DNA of 64,000 nucleotides from an uncultured Myxococcales bacterium (GTDB lineage Bacteria; Myxococcota_A; UBA9042), in NCBI GenBank assembly GCA_903924465.1, contig CAIYBN010000144.1:186001-250000 (forward strand), read 5' to 3'. This document shows positions 34,501 to 42,802 of this stretch, one piece after another; within the stretch, counting starts at the first letter, position 1, and each line of letters begins with the position of its first letter. Position numbers and translations under genes: made by a program. The notes under the pieces were generated by a model. It did not search any database. It saw nothing but the letters and a program-made list of their open reading frames with translations, and was not told the DNA's origin.

Positions 34501-35860
34501 ATGCGTCTTCACGCCCATCCCGAAGTGCGGCAACAACTGCGCGACCGTCGCGGATTGCACCATCAAGGCGCAGTGCATCCAGACCGCATGCGTGGCTGGC
34601 CAGTGCCAGGACACGCCGCTGACCGGTGCTGCGTGCAACGACAACGACGCGTGCACGCAGGCGGACGCGTGCGCGGGCGGCATCTGCAAGGGCGCGCTGC
34701 TGAATTGCAACGACAACAACCCGTGCACCAAGGACGGCTGCAACACCGCCAATGGCAAGTGCCAGAATCCGCCCGCGCTGACCGGCAGCTTCTGCGACGA
34801 CGGCAACCTGTGCACCAGCGGCGACGTGTGCCAGAGCGGCGTCTGCCAGGGCAAGGCGTCGGGCATGTGCGACGACAAGAACGCGTGCACGCTCGACGCA
34901 TGCGACCCGAAGACCGGCGCGTGCAGCCACACTGCGGTCAACGGCTGCGGCGGGCCTTGCACGACCGCTGCGGACTGCAACGACGGCAACGTCTGCACCA
35001 CGGACACCTGCGTGCTCAACAAGTGCGCCGCGACGGCCATCAGCGGCCCGGCGTGCGACGACGGCAACATCTGCACGTTGGGCGACAAGTGCGTGTCGGG
35101 GGTCTGCACCGCGGGACCGGTTTCCTCCTGTGACGACAAGAATGCTTGCACCGTGGACAGCTGCGACGCCAAAACGAGCGCGTGCAGCTCCGTGGCCGGA
35201 CCGGACGGCACGGCGTGCGAAGACGGCAGCGCATGCACGAGCGGCGACAAGTGCGCGGCGGGCGTTTGTCAGTCCGGCACGGCGATTGTCTGCAACGACA
35301 ACGACCCCTGCACCATCGACGCCTGCAATCCCAAGGACGGCGTGTGCGTGTTCAAGGTCGACCCGAAGTGTGGCAAGAAGTGCAAGACGGATGTGCAGTG
35401 TAACGACAATTATGCCTGCACAACGGATACGTGTGTGGGTGGCGCCTGCGTCAATGCCGCCAGCAGCGGCGCCACGTGCGACGACAACAATGCATGCACC
35501 ACGGCGGATACTTGCACGGCCGGCGTTTGTGGTGGCACAGCCGTCGCGTGTGATGACAAGAATCCGTGCACCAACGACCTCTGCGACAAGCAATCGGGCG
35601 GATGCGCGTACCAGAAAATCGCCAACTGCGGCGCGTCCTGCACCGTGGACACGGATTGCGCCGACGGCGACCCGTGCACACAGGACATCTGCAATCCATA
35701 CACCGGCAATTGCTTGTACCAGAAACTGGCGCAGTGCAATCCGACGCCGCAATGCACGACGGATGTGCAGTGTGATGACAAGAATAAGTGCACCGTGGAT
35801 ACCTGCAATCCGTTCACCCAAGCGTGCGTGCACACGGTGCTGCCGGGGTGCGTGCCTTAG
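31577..35860 (+). CDS. Very large cysteine-repeat lipoprotein
   Basis: A 1,427-residue lipoprotein. The signal peptide MCRRERVWRLLLALTLATAA ends in the lipobox AAGC. After an acidic linker to residue ~90, the protein is made only of cysteine repeats: short ~21-residue units such as CDDGNPCTTDACD...GxC alternate with CxDGxxCTxGDxC..GxC, interrupted by CGxxCxxxxDC variants, several dozen units in all. No terminal domain follows. Such repeats are frequent in Myxococcota surface proteins and probably form a disulfide-bonded, Asp-rich, calcium-binding rod; that is inference. The ATG at 31577 follows GGGGGAAACC. The DNA repeats keep all frames open over 4 kb, so antisense frames here are shadows. 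Repeat number may vary between strains by recombination. Confidence 0.85.
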   Translation: MCRRERVWRLLLALTLATAAAGCGSDGSGVISGAEAPDTGSNDDVQFATDTGDVQVAVDTSIEADLPPEKDGTADAGVDTAVDAQTPECVEDLDCAGKVTLGACQTPQCVAGACVAGPAPDGTTCSAEPCTASPTCQAGTCTGSAKVCDDGDICTTDACNAKTGACTFTPNGTCTGKACKTAADCDDGNSCTSDTCDLANGACVSTPQADATPCDDGLKCTTGESCVSGQCVGQPVACNDGNPCTTDACDPKSGNCTATAIADGGACDDGVSCTTGDVCTAGTCAGKATGCSDGDPCTTDTCDAKSGGCVFTAIAGCGAACQADTDCNDKNPCTADTCTAGKCAFASVDGGTCDDGQACTAGDTCAGGVCSGKAKDCTDSNPCTTDSCDATSGVCGHVAATGSPCDDGSLCTSDDACVSGTCQGIAKVCSNATTCLGSQCEAATGLCLPMPLTGTCDDANPCTTGDTCTGGQCTGSATVCDDKNPCTADSCALQTGSCVFSPIAGCGTQCTIDTDCATPNTCVTAACSNGNCVQTPVTDGKVCSDGDACTTGDACTTGACTAKPVVCDDKNPCTFDTCAPGTGQCAFVPGINGKACEDGNACTLGDQCKGGVCAPGVKTNCTDGDPCTTDACDASTGACSHAAEVNGTACNDGKACTTADACAGGVCIGAATNCDDGDACTSDACDKANGTCTHTAIPNCGVTCTTNAQCNDKNGCTADSCVAGKCVQTPAIGTVCSDGNACTSGDTCAVVNGQAVCQGTATVCNDGNVCTKDACNPQTGGCIVGPGPNNVPCNDGNLCTTGDACKTGVCVGTSTLACDDGDSCTTDSCDASTGACLHVPIALCGAACKVDADCNDNNVCTSESCSAGHCASGPADGTSCSDGNSCTQGDVCLNGACQSGKPVTCNDGNPCTVDACDAKLGGCSFVPAVNGSGCNDGNACTTGDVCATGTCAGNATTCDDNNACTVDHCQATTGKCVFTPIPKCGNNCATVADCTIKAQCIQTACVAGQCQDTPLTGAACNDNDACTQADACAGGICKGALLNCNDNNPCTKDGCNTANGKCQNPPALTGSFCDDGNLCTSGDVCQSGVCQGKASGMCDDKNACTLDACDPKTGACSHTAVNGCGGPCTTAADCNDGNVCTTDTCVLNKCAATAISGPACDDGNICTLGDKCVSGVCTAGPVSSCDDKNACTVDSCDAKTSACSSVAGPDGTACEDGSACTSGDKCAAGVCQSGTAIVCNDNDPCTIDACNPKDGVCVFKVDPKCGKKCKTDVQCNDNYACTTDTCVGGACVNAASSGATCDDNNACTTADTCTAGVCGGTAVACDDKNPCTNDLCDKQSGGCAYQKIANCGASCTVDTDCADGDPCTQDICNPYTGNCLYQKLAQCNPTPQCTTDVQCDDKNKCTVDTCNPFTQACVHTVLPGCVP

Positions 35861-35968
35861 GTTTTGGGTGCGGGGCCGGCGCCTCCGCGGAGTCTTGACG
35901 GATGGCCGGCTCGGGCGGACGCTGTGCGGCGGGCCGAGAAGCATTGGGCGATGACGATTCCACCCACC

Positions 35969-37756
35969 CTAACCGCCATGCACCCGCAGACAATTCCTGC
36001 CTGCACGTTTGGCATCGAGCATCGCGGCTTCGGCATAACCAAGTAGCGTATCGGCGTCGGTGTCGTCGTCTGGGAAGACGCTCAGGCCGATGCTGAAGGA
36101 CGCGGGAACGGACAGCGTGCCGACCCGCAGTGGTTCGCGCATCACGTCCAGCAACTTGGCGGCTTGTTCCACGGCGGCGACTTTGTCGGCGACGTCGGAG
36201 AGCAGCACGACGAATTCGTCGCCGCCAAAGCGGGCGGTCGTGTCGCTGCCACGCACGGAGGCGCGCAGGCGTTGCGCAACCGTGCGCACGGCCTCGTCCG
36301 CGGCTTCTTCGCCAATGCGGGCGCTCAAGTCCTTGAATTCGTCTAGATCGATGAACACCACCGCGAACCGCGTTTTGGCCCGCCGTGCGTCTTCCACGGC
36401 TTGCTCCAGACGGTCGTGCAACAGCAGCCGGTTCGGTAGCCCGGTCAACGGATCGTGGTGCGCCAGCCGCGCCATGCGAATCGCCAACGCGCGGGCTTCA
36501 CTGACGTCGTGGGCGACGACAACCGCGCCCAGTGATTTGCCGTCCGGGCCATGAAGCGAGGACAGGGCATATTCCACGGCCAGTTGCGAGCCATCCCGGC
36601 GCAGCAGCCACGCCGCGCGCTTTTGCGCGGCATCACCTTGCCCAGCCACCGCCTCGCGCAACTGGTCCGCATCGGACTGGCCGGAAAACGCCCGCAGTGC
36701 CAGCACGGCCACCAGCGGTTGCCCGCGCGCCGCCGATTGCGACCAGCCCGTCATCTTCTCCGCCACCGGATTCAGGTACACGACTTGGCCCGCGGCATCG
36801 GCCGTCAGCACCGCCTCGGTGATGGCGCCCAGCGTGATGCGCGCGGTCTCTTTTTCCGCGAACAGGGCGTTCTCGATGCGCCGCCGCTCGGTGATGTCCG
36901 TGACCAGCACGAACAGCCCCCGCACCGCGCCGTCGACGAGGTCTGGCACATAGGTCGCCCGCGAGTAGTGCAGATTGCCATCGCGATCGATGGCTTCGCG
37001 GTCGAACGCCTGTTCCTCACCGCGCAGCGCCGCTTGCAAGTACGGCAAGTTGAGCGCGTAGAGCTCCTCGCCGATGACGTCGCGAATGTGCATACCGCGC
37101 ATCGCTGCCGGCCGGATGCCAAACCAGTCAAAGTACGTCTTGTTGGCGTGGCGATTGCGCAGGTCCTTGTCCCAATAGCCGACCATCGCCGGAATGTGGT
37201 CCAGAACCGTGACAATTTCCTGGGTCAGCCGCTGGCGTTCCTCGTCCGCATACCGGTATTCCAGGGTCCGCCGACGCAGGGTCAGCAGCGCCATGGCTTG
37301 GCGCGCCAGCCTCTCGAGCAGGCCCACCTGCTCAGCGCTCAGTTCCCGCGGCTTGTGGTCGACCGCGCACAGCGTGCCCAGCGGAAAGCCTTCCGGCGTC
37401 TGCAACGGCACGCCGGCATAGAAACACACGTGAGGCGCACCGGTGACCAGCGGATTGTCGACAAATCGCGGATCCACGCGCGCGTCCGGGACGATGAGCG
37501 TCTGCTTGGCCAGCACCACGTGACCGCAAAACGAAATATTGCGCGGCGTCTCCGTCACTTCCAGGCCAAAACGCGCTTTGAACCACTGGCGGTCGGCGTC
37601 CACGATCGACACCAGCACGATGGGCACCTGGAGGATGCGCGCGGTGATTTCCGTCAGCGCGTCGAATTCGGCTTCCGCGGCGGTGTCCAGAATCTGGTAC
37701 TGCCGCAGAGCGTCTAGCCGGGCTTGCTCGTCGGCTGGTTTGGAGGCATGCAACAT
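35969..37756 (-). CDS. GAF-PAS-PAS-GGDEF signalling protein
   Basis: A 595-residue soluble sensor. Order: GAF domain (about residues 10-160, ILDTAAEAEFDALTEI and ISFCGHVV), PAS (about 185-310, TDITERRRIE at its end), PAS (about 315-430, AVVVAHDVSEARAL), GGDEF (430-595). The active-site loop RFGGDEFVVL is intact and LDEFKDL keeps one metal residue, but the guanine-binding pattern NDxxGHxxGD is altered to SARIGEEAAD: the Asn is Ser and the His is Glu. Activity or nucleotide choice is therefore uncertain. The ATG at 37756 follows AAGGTGAG, and a TAGACT-type promoter lies 44 bases upstream. Confidence 0.85.
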   Translation of the reverse strand: MLHASKPADEQARLDALRQYQILDTAAEAEFDALTEITARILQVPIVLVSIVDADRQWFKARFGLEVTETPRNISFCGHVVLAKQTLIVPDARVDPRFVDNPLVTGAPHVCFYAGVPLQTPEGFPLGTLCAVDHKPRELSAEQVGLLERLARQAMALLTLRRRTLEYRYADEERQRLTQEIVTVLDHIPAMVGYWDKDLRNRHANKTYFDWFGIRPAAMRGMHIRDVIGEELYALNLPYLQAALRGEEQAFDREAIDRDGNLHYSRATYVPDLVDGAVRGLFVLVTDITERRRIENALFAEKETARITLGAITEAVLTADAAGQVVYLNPVAEKMTGWSQSAARGQPLVAVLALRAFSGQSDADQLREAVAGQGDAAQKRAAWLLRRDGSQLAVEYALSSLHGPDGKSLGAVVVAHDVSEARALAIRMARLAHHDPLTGLPNRLLLHDRLEQAVEDARRAKTRFAVVFIDLDEFKDLSARIGEEAADEAVRTVAQRLRASVRGSDTTARFGGDEFVVLLSDVADKVAAVEQAAKLLDVMREPLRVGTLSVPASFSIGLSVFPDDDTDADTLLGYAEAAMLDAKRAGRNCLRVHGG

Positions 37757-37799
37757 CGGCTCACCTTGCGGACGACACACGCGATTCCGTCCGGACGAG

Positions 37800-37827
37800 A
37801 GTCTAGCCAGTACGGACAAGCTGGCAA
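37800..37827 (-). promoter_or_regulatory. Predicted promoter of the GAF-PAS-GGDEF gene
   Basis: Minus strand TTGCCA (37822-37827), 16-base spacer, TAGACT (37800-37805). The same two boxes with the same spacing occur upstream of the 52624 gene, which raises confidence in both. Confidence 0.55.
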
Positions 37828-37838
37828 GAAGAACCCAC

Positions 37839-39374
37839 CTACGGCGTACTGATCGTGCCGTCCATCGATTTCAACGTGTTGCGTGTGCACAGCTTCCACT
37901 GCGTCGCCTCATAGCCGGCGTGCATCTGCTGGATGATTTGCGGACGCGCCTTGCCGATCGGCAGCGCGGCGTCGAGGATTTCCACCTGGTCGGCCTTCAG
38001 GTTGCGGATGCGGCTGCAGCGATCGTCCAGCAGCGGCATCACGCACTTCAGGCCGGTCGGCTGGGCGACCAGAAAGCGAAAGATGTCGTCGTCCTGCACG
38101 AACTGCGCGCGCTTGACCGCGGTTGCACAGTTGAGCGGCTTTTGCGCGGCCAATTCGCTGTCCAGCCAGCGGGCGATGAACAAGTTGGCGAGGCTCGCGC
38201 TGGCGAATTGCACGGCGCGATCGTCGGGGATGGGCTGAAACAGCGCGGACTGGAAGACTTTTTCGCAAACGCGATCGTGGTTGTCATCCGACGTTCGCGC
38301 GCCGGCATCGACGACCGCCTTGCAATCGCTCATGTCCAGACGAAACGTCGCGCTTTCCTTGACCCTGAGCTGAGCGCGCACCATGCGGTCCACCAGCGCC
38401 AGCGCCTGCTCCTCATTCCAGCCCAGTTCGTGCAGTTCCTTGGTCAGGCGCGCGCCCACCAGCGCCTCATGCACACGCGCGCGGCTGACGATGAGGTCGG
38501 ACTTCGGGTCGAGCGTCTTTTGGTGAAAATCGATCAGCGTTTTGACGTCGCCAAAGCTCGCCAGGTACGGATAGGTGCAATCGCCGGCGGCGTTCACCTG
38601 GGCATCCAAGCCGTAGCGGTGCAGGAACTGCAGGAATTGCCCGCGCACGGCCGCGTCCTTGACCGTGCTGGCGATGAACGCGTCCGTGTCCGTGCAGCGC
38701 AGCGTGTGGATGGCAAAACGCGCGTCAACGGGCGCAAAGCCGTAGTCGGCGTCCAGCACAGGTGGCCGCGCGAGCAGGATGAATTGCGCTTCCGGCAGCT
38801 TCTCCGCCGCATCCTTCCACGCCAGCAGCACGACGTTGCGCCGGGCAATCTCCACTTCGTCCAAGCCATCCAGCAGAAACAGCGCGCGGCCTTTGGCCAC
38901 TTCCGCCAGGAACGCCGGCACGTCCGGGCCCGTGTCCGCCAGCACCGCCGCCAGCAGCGGATTGCCCGCCGCGCTCGACTTGGCCACCAGCTTGGCATCC
39001 ACCAGAAACACCGGCACTTGGCCGCAGAGCTGCCCGCGCAGGGACTCCGCCAGCCGCGTCTTGCCCAAGCCACCGCGCGCGAAAATCGACGCGCGCTTGA
39101 CCTCGCCCTTGGCCAGCACGTCGACCAGCTGCGCTTCCGTCAGCTGCGCCTCGCCGTGGCCCGGCCACTGGGTCACGAGCAGCGACATCGGCGTGTAGTT
39201 GTCGTGGGCTTTCTCAAACCGTTGCTTACCGGCGTTGAAATTGCAGCGCTTTTCGTAGGCGGTCGCTTGCGGACTCTTCGGCCCGCCGGCCTGTTCCGCG
39301 CCGCCGCACGCGCTCAGGCCGACGAGTGCGGTCAGGATCGTCACGCCATGGCCAAATCCGAGTCGCCTGTTCAT
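37839..39374 (-). CDS. Lipoprotein with a NACHT/STAND-like NTPase domain
   Basis: A 511-residue protein. Residues 1-23 form a normal lipoprotein signal (two Arg, hydrophobic core, LVGLSAC, Cys23). After a ~40-residue linker a NACHT-like P-loop domain begins: IFARGGLGKTRLAESL (Walker A ~99-106; the first Gly of GMGGLGKT is Ala), VPVFLVDAK, Walker B LFLLDGLDE at ~165-173, and QFILLARPPV as the sensor region. The C-terminal ~280 residues are helical and unassigned. Ten cysteines besides the lipid one suit an oxidising place. ATP is not expected in the periplasm, so location or substrate must be unusual. ATG at 39374 with GAGAGG upstream; 36 bases after the SurA-like gene. An internal ATG at residue 63 could give a cytoplasmic form. 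Confidence 0.72.
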   Translation of the reverse strand: MNRRLGFGHGVTILTALVGLSACGGAEQAGGPKSPQATAYEKRCNFNAGKQRFEKAHDNYTPMSLLVTQWPGHGEAQLTEAQLVDVLAKGEVKRASIFARGGLGKTRLAESLRGQLCGQVPVFLVDAKLVAKSSAAGNPLLAAVLADTGPDVPAFLAEVAKGRALFLLDGLDEVEIARRNVVLLAWKDAAEKLPEAQFILLARPPVLDADYGFAPVDARFAIHTLRCTDTDAFIASTVKDAAVRGQFLQFLHRYGLDAQVNAAGDCTYPYLASFGDVKTLIDFHQKTLDPKSDLIVSRARVHEALVGARLTKELHELGWNEEQALALVDRMVRAQLRVKESATFRLDMSDCKAVVDAGARTSDDNHDRVCEKVFQSALFQPIPDDRAVQFASASLANLFIARWLDSELAAQKPLNCATAVKRAQFVQDDDIFRFLVAQPTGLKCVMPLLDDRCSRIRNLKADQVEILDAALPIGKARPQIIQQMHAGYEATQWKLCTRNTLKSMDGTISTP

Positions 39375-39410
39375 GCACTTGCCTCTCAGCCGCGCCGCAA
39401 CGCGCTGGGC

Positions 39411-40457
39411 CTACAACCGCACGTCGATGTGCGCACTGCTGCGCATTTCATCCAACCACGACTTGTAGAGCTTGGTGAACTGCTCTTCCTGCAACCGCGC
39501 GCGGACAAACTGGTCCAGAACTTCCTTGTCCTTGACCGGCACGCGGCGACGCTCCAAAAACTGAATGATGTGAAAGCCGTAGGGCGTCTGCACCACGGTG
39601 GAAATCTCGCCGGGCTGCAACGCCCACAGCTTGGCGCCAAACGTCGGATCGAGCGTCCAGCGCTTCTGCCAGCCCAGATCTCCGTGCCCTTCCGAGGTCG
39701 CCGAATCGTCGTTGCAGTCGTCCGCGACCTCGTCCCACGGCTTCTTGTGCACCGCGACGTCGTCGTAGCAATGCCAGGCGCGGTCGCGCAATTCGGTCAC
39801 CCGCTGCGGATTGGCGTCGTCCGGCACGCCGATGAGCATGTGCCGCGAGTGCACTTCGTCCTCAAACTGCCCGCCGGCGTATTCCTGGTCGATGATGCGC
39901 TTGACCTCGTCGTCGGTGACGCGCAGCTTGCCGGCGATCTTGGCGCGCAGCATTTGCACCCGCACCATCTCCGCCCGCACGTGCTGGCGGTAGGCGGGCA
40001 CGGTGGCGAAGCCCATGTTGCGCACGATGTCCTCGAACTCGTCCGCGGTCTTGTGCATGCGCTTGCGCGTCTGGTCGATCTGGCCATCCACCTCGCCGTC
40101 GCTGACGACCAGGCCCATGTCCTTGGCGGCCTTGGCCACCAGCGCATTGTCAATCAGCGTGTCCAGCGTCTGTTTGCGCAGCGCCTCGAGGCTGCGCGGC
40201 TCGGCCGACTGCACCGGATCGTTGCCGCCGCGGGTCTGGCCCATCGCGCGGCGCAGCTCACTTTGCAGGATCGCCGTGTCGCCCACGGTCGCGACCACGC
40301 CATCGACCTCGTGATAGCCCTGCGGCAAGGCCGCGCGCCGCACGGGCAGCGCCGGCTTCTGCACCTTGGCCGGCTCAGCGGGCTTGGGTGCCGGATCTGC
40401 CGCCAAGGCGACGGCCGGCAGGGCCAGCAGCGCCAGCACGAAAGTCAGTTTCAGCAT
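39411..40457 (-). CDS. SurA-like periplasmic peptidyl-prolyl isomerase
   Basis: A 348-residue protein with a cleavable signal peptide (MLKLTFVLALLALPAVALA). It has a SurA N-terminal helical domain (VDGVVATVGDTAILQSELRRAM to about residue 200) and one parvulin domain with HSRHMLIGV and GDLGWQKRWTLDP...TPYGFHIIQFLERR, then a C-terminal helix. SurA-type proteins escort outer-membrane proteins across the periplasm. ATG at 40457. Two direct copies of GTCCGAAAT (40540-40548, 40577-40585) lie in the 140-base gap upstream and could be operator half-sites. Neighbours are another parvulin (upstream) and the NACHT lipoprotein (downstream). Confidence 0.85.
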   Translation of the reverse strand: MLKLTFVLALLALPAVALAADPAPKPAEPAKVQKPALPVRRAALPQGYHEVDGVVATVGDTAILQSELRRAMGQTRGGNDPVQSAEPRSLEALRKQTLDTLIDNALVAKAAKDMGLVVSDGEVDGQIDQTRKRMHKTADEFEDIVRNMGFATVPAYRQHVRAEMVRVQMLRAKIAGKLRVTDDEVKRIIDQEYAGGQFEDEVHSRHMLIGVPDDANPQRVTELRDRAWHCYDDVAVHKKPWDEVADDCNDDSATSEGHGDLGWQKRWTLDPTFGAKLWALQPGEISTVVQTPYGFHIIQFLERRRVPVKDKEVLDQFVRARLQEEQFTKLYKSWLDEMRSSAHIDVRL

Positions 40458-40597
40458 CGCTTAAACACTCCGACCGAAGTTCAAGACCAAACGTTTTCGA
40501 TCCGCGGCGTGCCACCAGAGGTGCACGCTCGCGGTCCCAGTCCGAAATGCAACAGGTCTGACCGAACTGATTTGGTGTCCGAAATAGGTCAACATGT

Positions 40598-41707
40598 TTA
40601 GAGCTCGGAAGGCGTCGGATCCGCCGGTTGCTTGTTGTTGGACAGTCCCGGCGGCAAATCGCCCGGTTTGCCCTTGCCTTTGACCGGCGGCGCCTCGACC
40701 GGCAATTGCCGCAGCGCGTCCTCGTTCAGCTCGATCTTCGCCGCCGCACGCAGCGCATCGATGAGCTTTTGCCGCCGCAGATCGCGCTCGCGCTTGACCA
40801 GGCGGGCGCGCAGCGAGTCCTTGACGTCGTCAAACGCCTTGTCGACCGCCGGAATCTTCGAGGTCACCATCAGCACGTGCCAGCCCGCGGGCGACTGCAC
40901 CGGCGTGCCGATCGTGAACGTTTCCCGGCCCATCGCCGCGGCAATCACTTCCGCCGGAACCCGCGCCAGGCGCTCCAGCTCCTCGGGCGTGGCGCCTTGT
41001 GGCGGCGTCTTGGACACGACGCCCAGCGAGCCCAGGTACGGCACGGTGGACGGATCCAGCGACAGCCGGCCGACGTAATCGTTCCATGCCAGCACCAGCT
41101 TGGCCGGCGCGCCTTCCGACGCCGCGCGCAGCTCCTTGGCGATCCGCTCCGCCGTCGCCGCGTCCTTGACCAGGATGTGGCTGACCTCGACCTGCTCGGG
41201 CTTGTGGTACAGGCCGGGATTGGCGTCGTAGTACGTCTTCAAGTCGGCGTCGGTAAACGCATCCGGCTTGACCGCATCCACCGCCGTGTCCGCCAGGAAC
41301 TTGCGGATCATCGCCTGCTTGGCGGCTTCCAGCACTTCCGGGTCATTGGCCAGACCACGCCGCGCCGCTTCCGCCGCCAGCAGCTCGAATTGCACCAGGC
41401 TCGTCAGGTATTCCTTGCGCTTCTGCACGCTGGCGAACTGGCTGCGCACCACCGCCGGCTCGCGCGCCAGCCGCGCTTCGATTTCCCCCAGCGTGATCGC
41501 GTGATCGCCGATCTTCGCCACCACAACCGCGCGCTGCTCGGGCGTGAGCTGCGAATCGCCGGCGTTGATTTTCGCCTTGGGCACCTGGTCGACCGTGGCT
41601 TCCAGCGCCTTGTCGGTCATGCCCGGCCCCGCCGGATGCGGCCGCGTGGGCTTGTCGCAGGCGACGAGCAGGAGGAGGGTCAGGGGCAGAGCGAAGTGAA
41701 GGCGCAT
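40598..41707 (-). CDS. Parvulin-type foldase lipoprotein (PrsA/PpiC-like)
   Basis: A 369-residue lipoprotein: MRLHFALPLTLLLLVAC with lipobox Cys17, a SurA-N/PrsA-like helical region (VVVAKIGDHAITLGEIEARL to about residue 170), and one parvulin domain with VSHILVKDAATAERIAKEL and GTPVQSPAGWHVLMVTSK. The charged C-terminus ends in a Pro/Lys-rich tail. It should assist folding of exported proteins at the membrane. ATG at 41707 with GGAGG nine bases upstream. It is the first of a row with the SurA-like and NACHT-like genes. Confidence 0.85.
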   Translation of the reverse strand: MRLHFALPLTLLLLVACDKPTRPHPAGPGMTDKALEATVDQVPKAKINAGDSQLTPEQRAVVVAKIGDHAITLGEIEARLAREPAVVRSQFASVQKRKEYLTSLVQFELLAAEAARRGLANDPEVLEAAKQAMIRKFLADTAVDAVKPDAFTDADLKTYYDANPGLYHKPEQVEVSHILVKDAATAERIAKELRAASEGAPAKLVLAWNDYVGRLSLDPSTVPYLGSLGVVSKTPPQGATPEELERLARVPAEVIAAAMGRETFTIGTPVQSPAGWHVLMVTSKIPAVDKAFDDVKDSLRARLVKRERDLRRQKLIDALRAAAKIELNEDALRQLPVEAPPVKGKGKPGDLPPGLSNNKQPADPTPSEL

Positions 41708-42104
41708 GGGGACCTCCGTCCAATGGGACGGCGGGTGTGTTTTGGCAGGTTTGGGCGCGGGGCGCAACAGGAGGTTGATCCACGAGCGGTGCATGCCCGT
41801 GGCGGGGCGCTGGGACAGAAGACACGAACGCGCGCCCAGTCAGGGCGCTTGTTGATTTCGGAACGCGTCCGTCTGCCACTGCGCTTGCAGGGATAGACGG
41901 CGCCGCGATCCGCATGGCTCGGGGCGCGCTTTGCGACCTTCCGGTCGCTCTTGTTCGCACCTGCGGTGCGTGCGTGCGACCTTCCGTCCGCTTTTGGCCT
42001 ATCGAAGTCCTGACAACCCCATGACATTGCACCCCTTGACGCCCCACACCGGTCCATTTCATCCTCGACCCACGCACTGATGCGTTCATTTTGAGGAGAA
42101 TCTC
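41708..42104 (+). other. Intergenic region with a REP-like double hairpin
   Basis: No gene is seen. At 41933-41970 lies a 38-base unit made of two hairpins, GCGACC/TTCC/GGTCGC and CGCACC/TGC/GGTGCG, joined by TCTTGTT. Its exact inverted copy is at 44027-44064. A partial GCGACCTTCCGTCCGC follows at 41977. TTGACG near 42034 may be a -35 for the gene at 42105, but I see no good -10. Confidence 0.6.
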
Positions 42105-42572
42105 ATGGCCAAGTTGACCCATGGACCCGTGACCGTTGTGTTTGACGATGCGCTCACACTCTCGGACAAAGCCGGCAAGCTGACGCCCGAGGACATCCTG
42201 CGGCTGCCCAAGTCGCCGGCTGGCGTCGGACTCGCTGCGCACTTGACCGCCGACGCGCTGACCGCCGCGGGCGACGCCTTCACCGCGCCCAAAGGCGTGA
42301 CGCCGAAGTCCCTGCTCGCCGCCGCCTCGCGCGCCGAGGGCTACGACAGCTTGATCGTCGCCCTCGACGTGGTGCGGCAGACGATCCAGGAGGAGAACCT
42401 GCTGGCCGACGCCGCCTGCTGGGACCAGCTGCGGCAGATCAACGACATGCTCAAGGGCCAGGTGAGGCACCACCCGGAGCTGGCGGCGATGTTCGCGCCG
42501 TTGACGGCGTTCATGGCCAAGTCGGCGGTGCGCGGCAAGAAGGCGGTCGCGCCGGGGCCGGGACAGGCATAG
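42105..42572 (+). CDS. Small helical protein of unknown function, followed by a tandem array
   Basis: A 155-residue cytoplasmic protein I do not recognise. It begins with a beta-rich stretch (LTHGPVTVVFDDALTL), then helices, and ends basic (AKSAVRGKKAVAPGPGQA). The ATG has GAGGAGA upstream, a strong ribosome site, so it is probably real and well translated. Its stop codon already lies within the first, partial unit of a 22-base tandem array. The C-terminal pattern (P-x-LAA...RGK(K/R)xV) resembles the small protein at 28556-28918, which also runs into an array. A shared family is my inference and the similarity is weak. Confidence 0.6.
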   Translation: MAKLTHGPVTVVFDDALTLSDKAGKLTPEDILRLPKSPAGVGLAAHLTADALTAAGDAFTAPKGVTPKSLLAAASRAEGYDSLIVALDVVRQTIQEENLLADAACWDQLRQINDMLKGQVRHHPELAAMFAPLTAFMAKSAVRGKKAVAPGPGQA

Positions 42573-42576
42573 GCGC

Positions 42577-42774
42577 ACAGGTGGAAGGTGTCGCCGGGAC
42601 AGGTCGCAGGTGTCTGGTGGACAGGTGCGACCTATAGGCTGGCCAGGTCCGACCTGTTCGGGTGACAGCTCGGAGGTATCCGGGCGACAGGTCGGAGGTA
42701 TCGGGGTGATAGGTCCGAGGTGTCCGCGGGACAGGTGGTGGCTGTCCTGGGGATACCTTGCGGCGGTGGGGGTG
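42577..42774 (+). repeat. 22-base tandem repeat array, nine units
   Basis: Nine adjacent 22-base units start with ACAGGTCGGAGG-like sequence and end in GGG(T/C)G or similar. Units 1-8 keep the ACAGGT start or one change from it; the ninth is degraded. The array fills the space between two convergent genes. The unit is about two helical turns and is not a multiple of three, so it is not a coding repeat. Confidence 0.85.
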
Positions 42775-42802
42775 ATGGGTTGTGTGGTCGGACGTGCTCG
42801 GC

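Noticed and set aside
31670-35944. A 1,424-residue open frame on the minus strand
   Set aside because: It is antisense to the cysteine-repeat gene. The repeat codons have no stop complements, so the frame stays open by composition; it has no ribosome site or recognisable fold, and the plus frame has a signal peptide.
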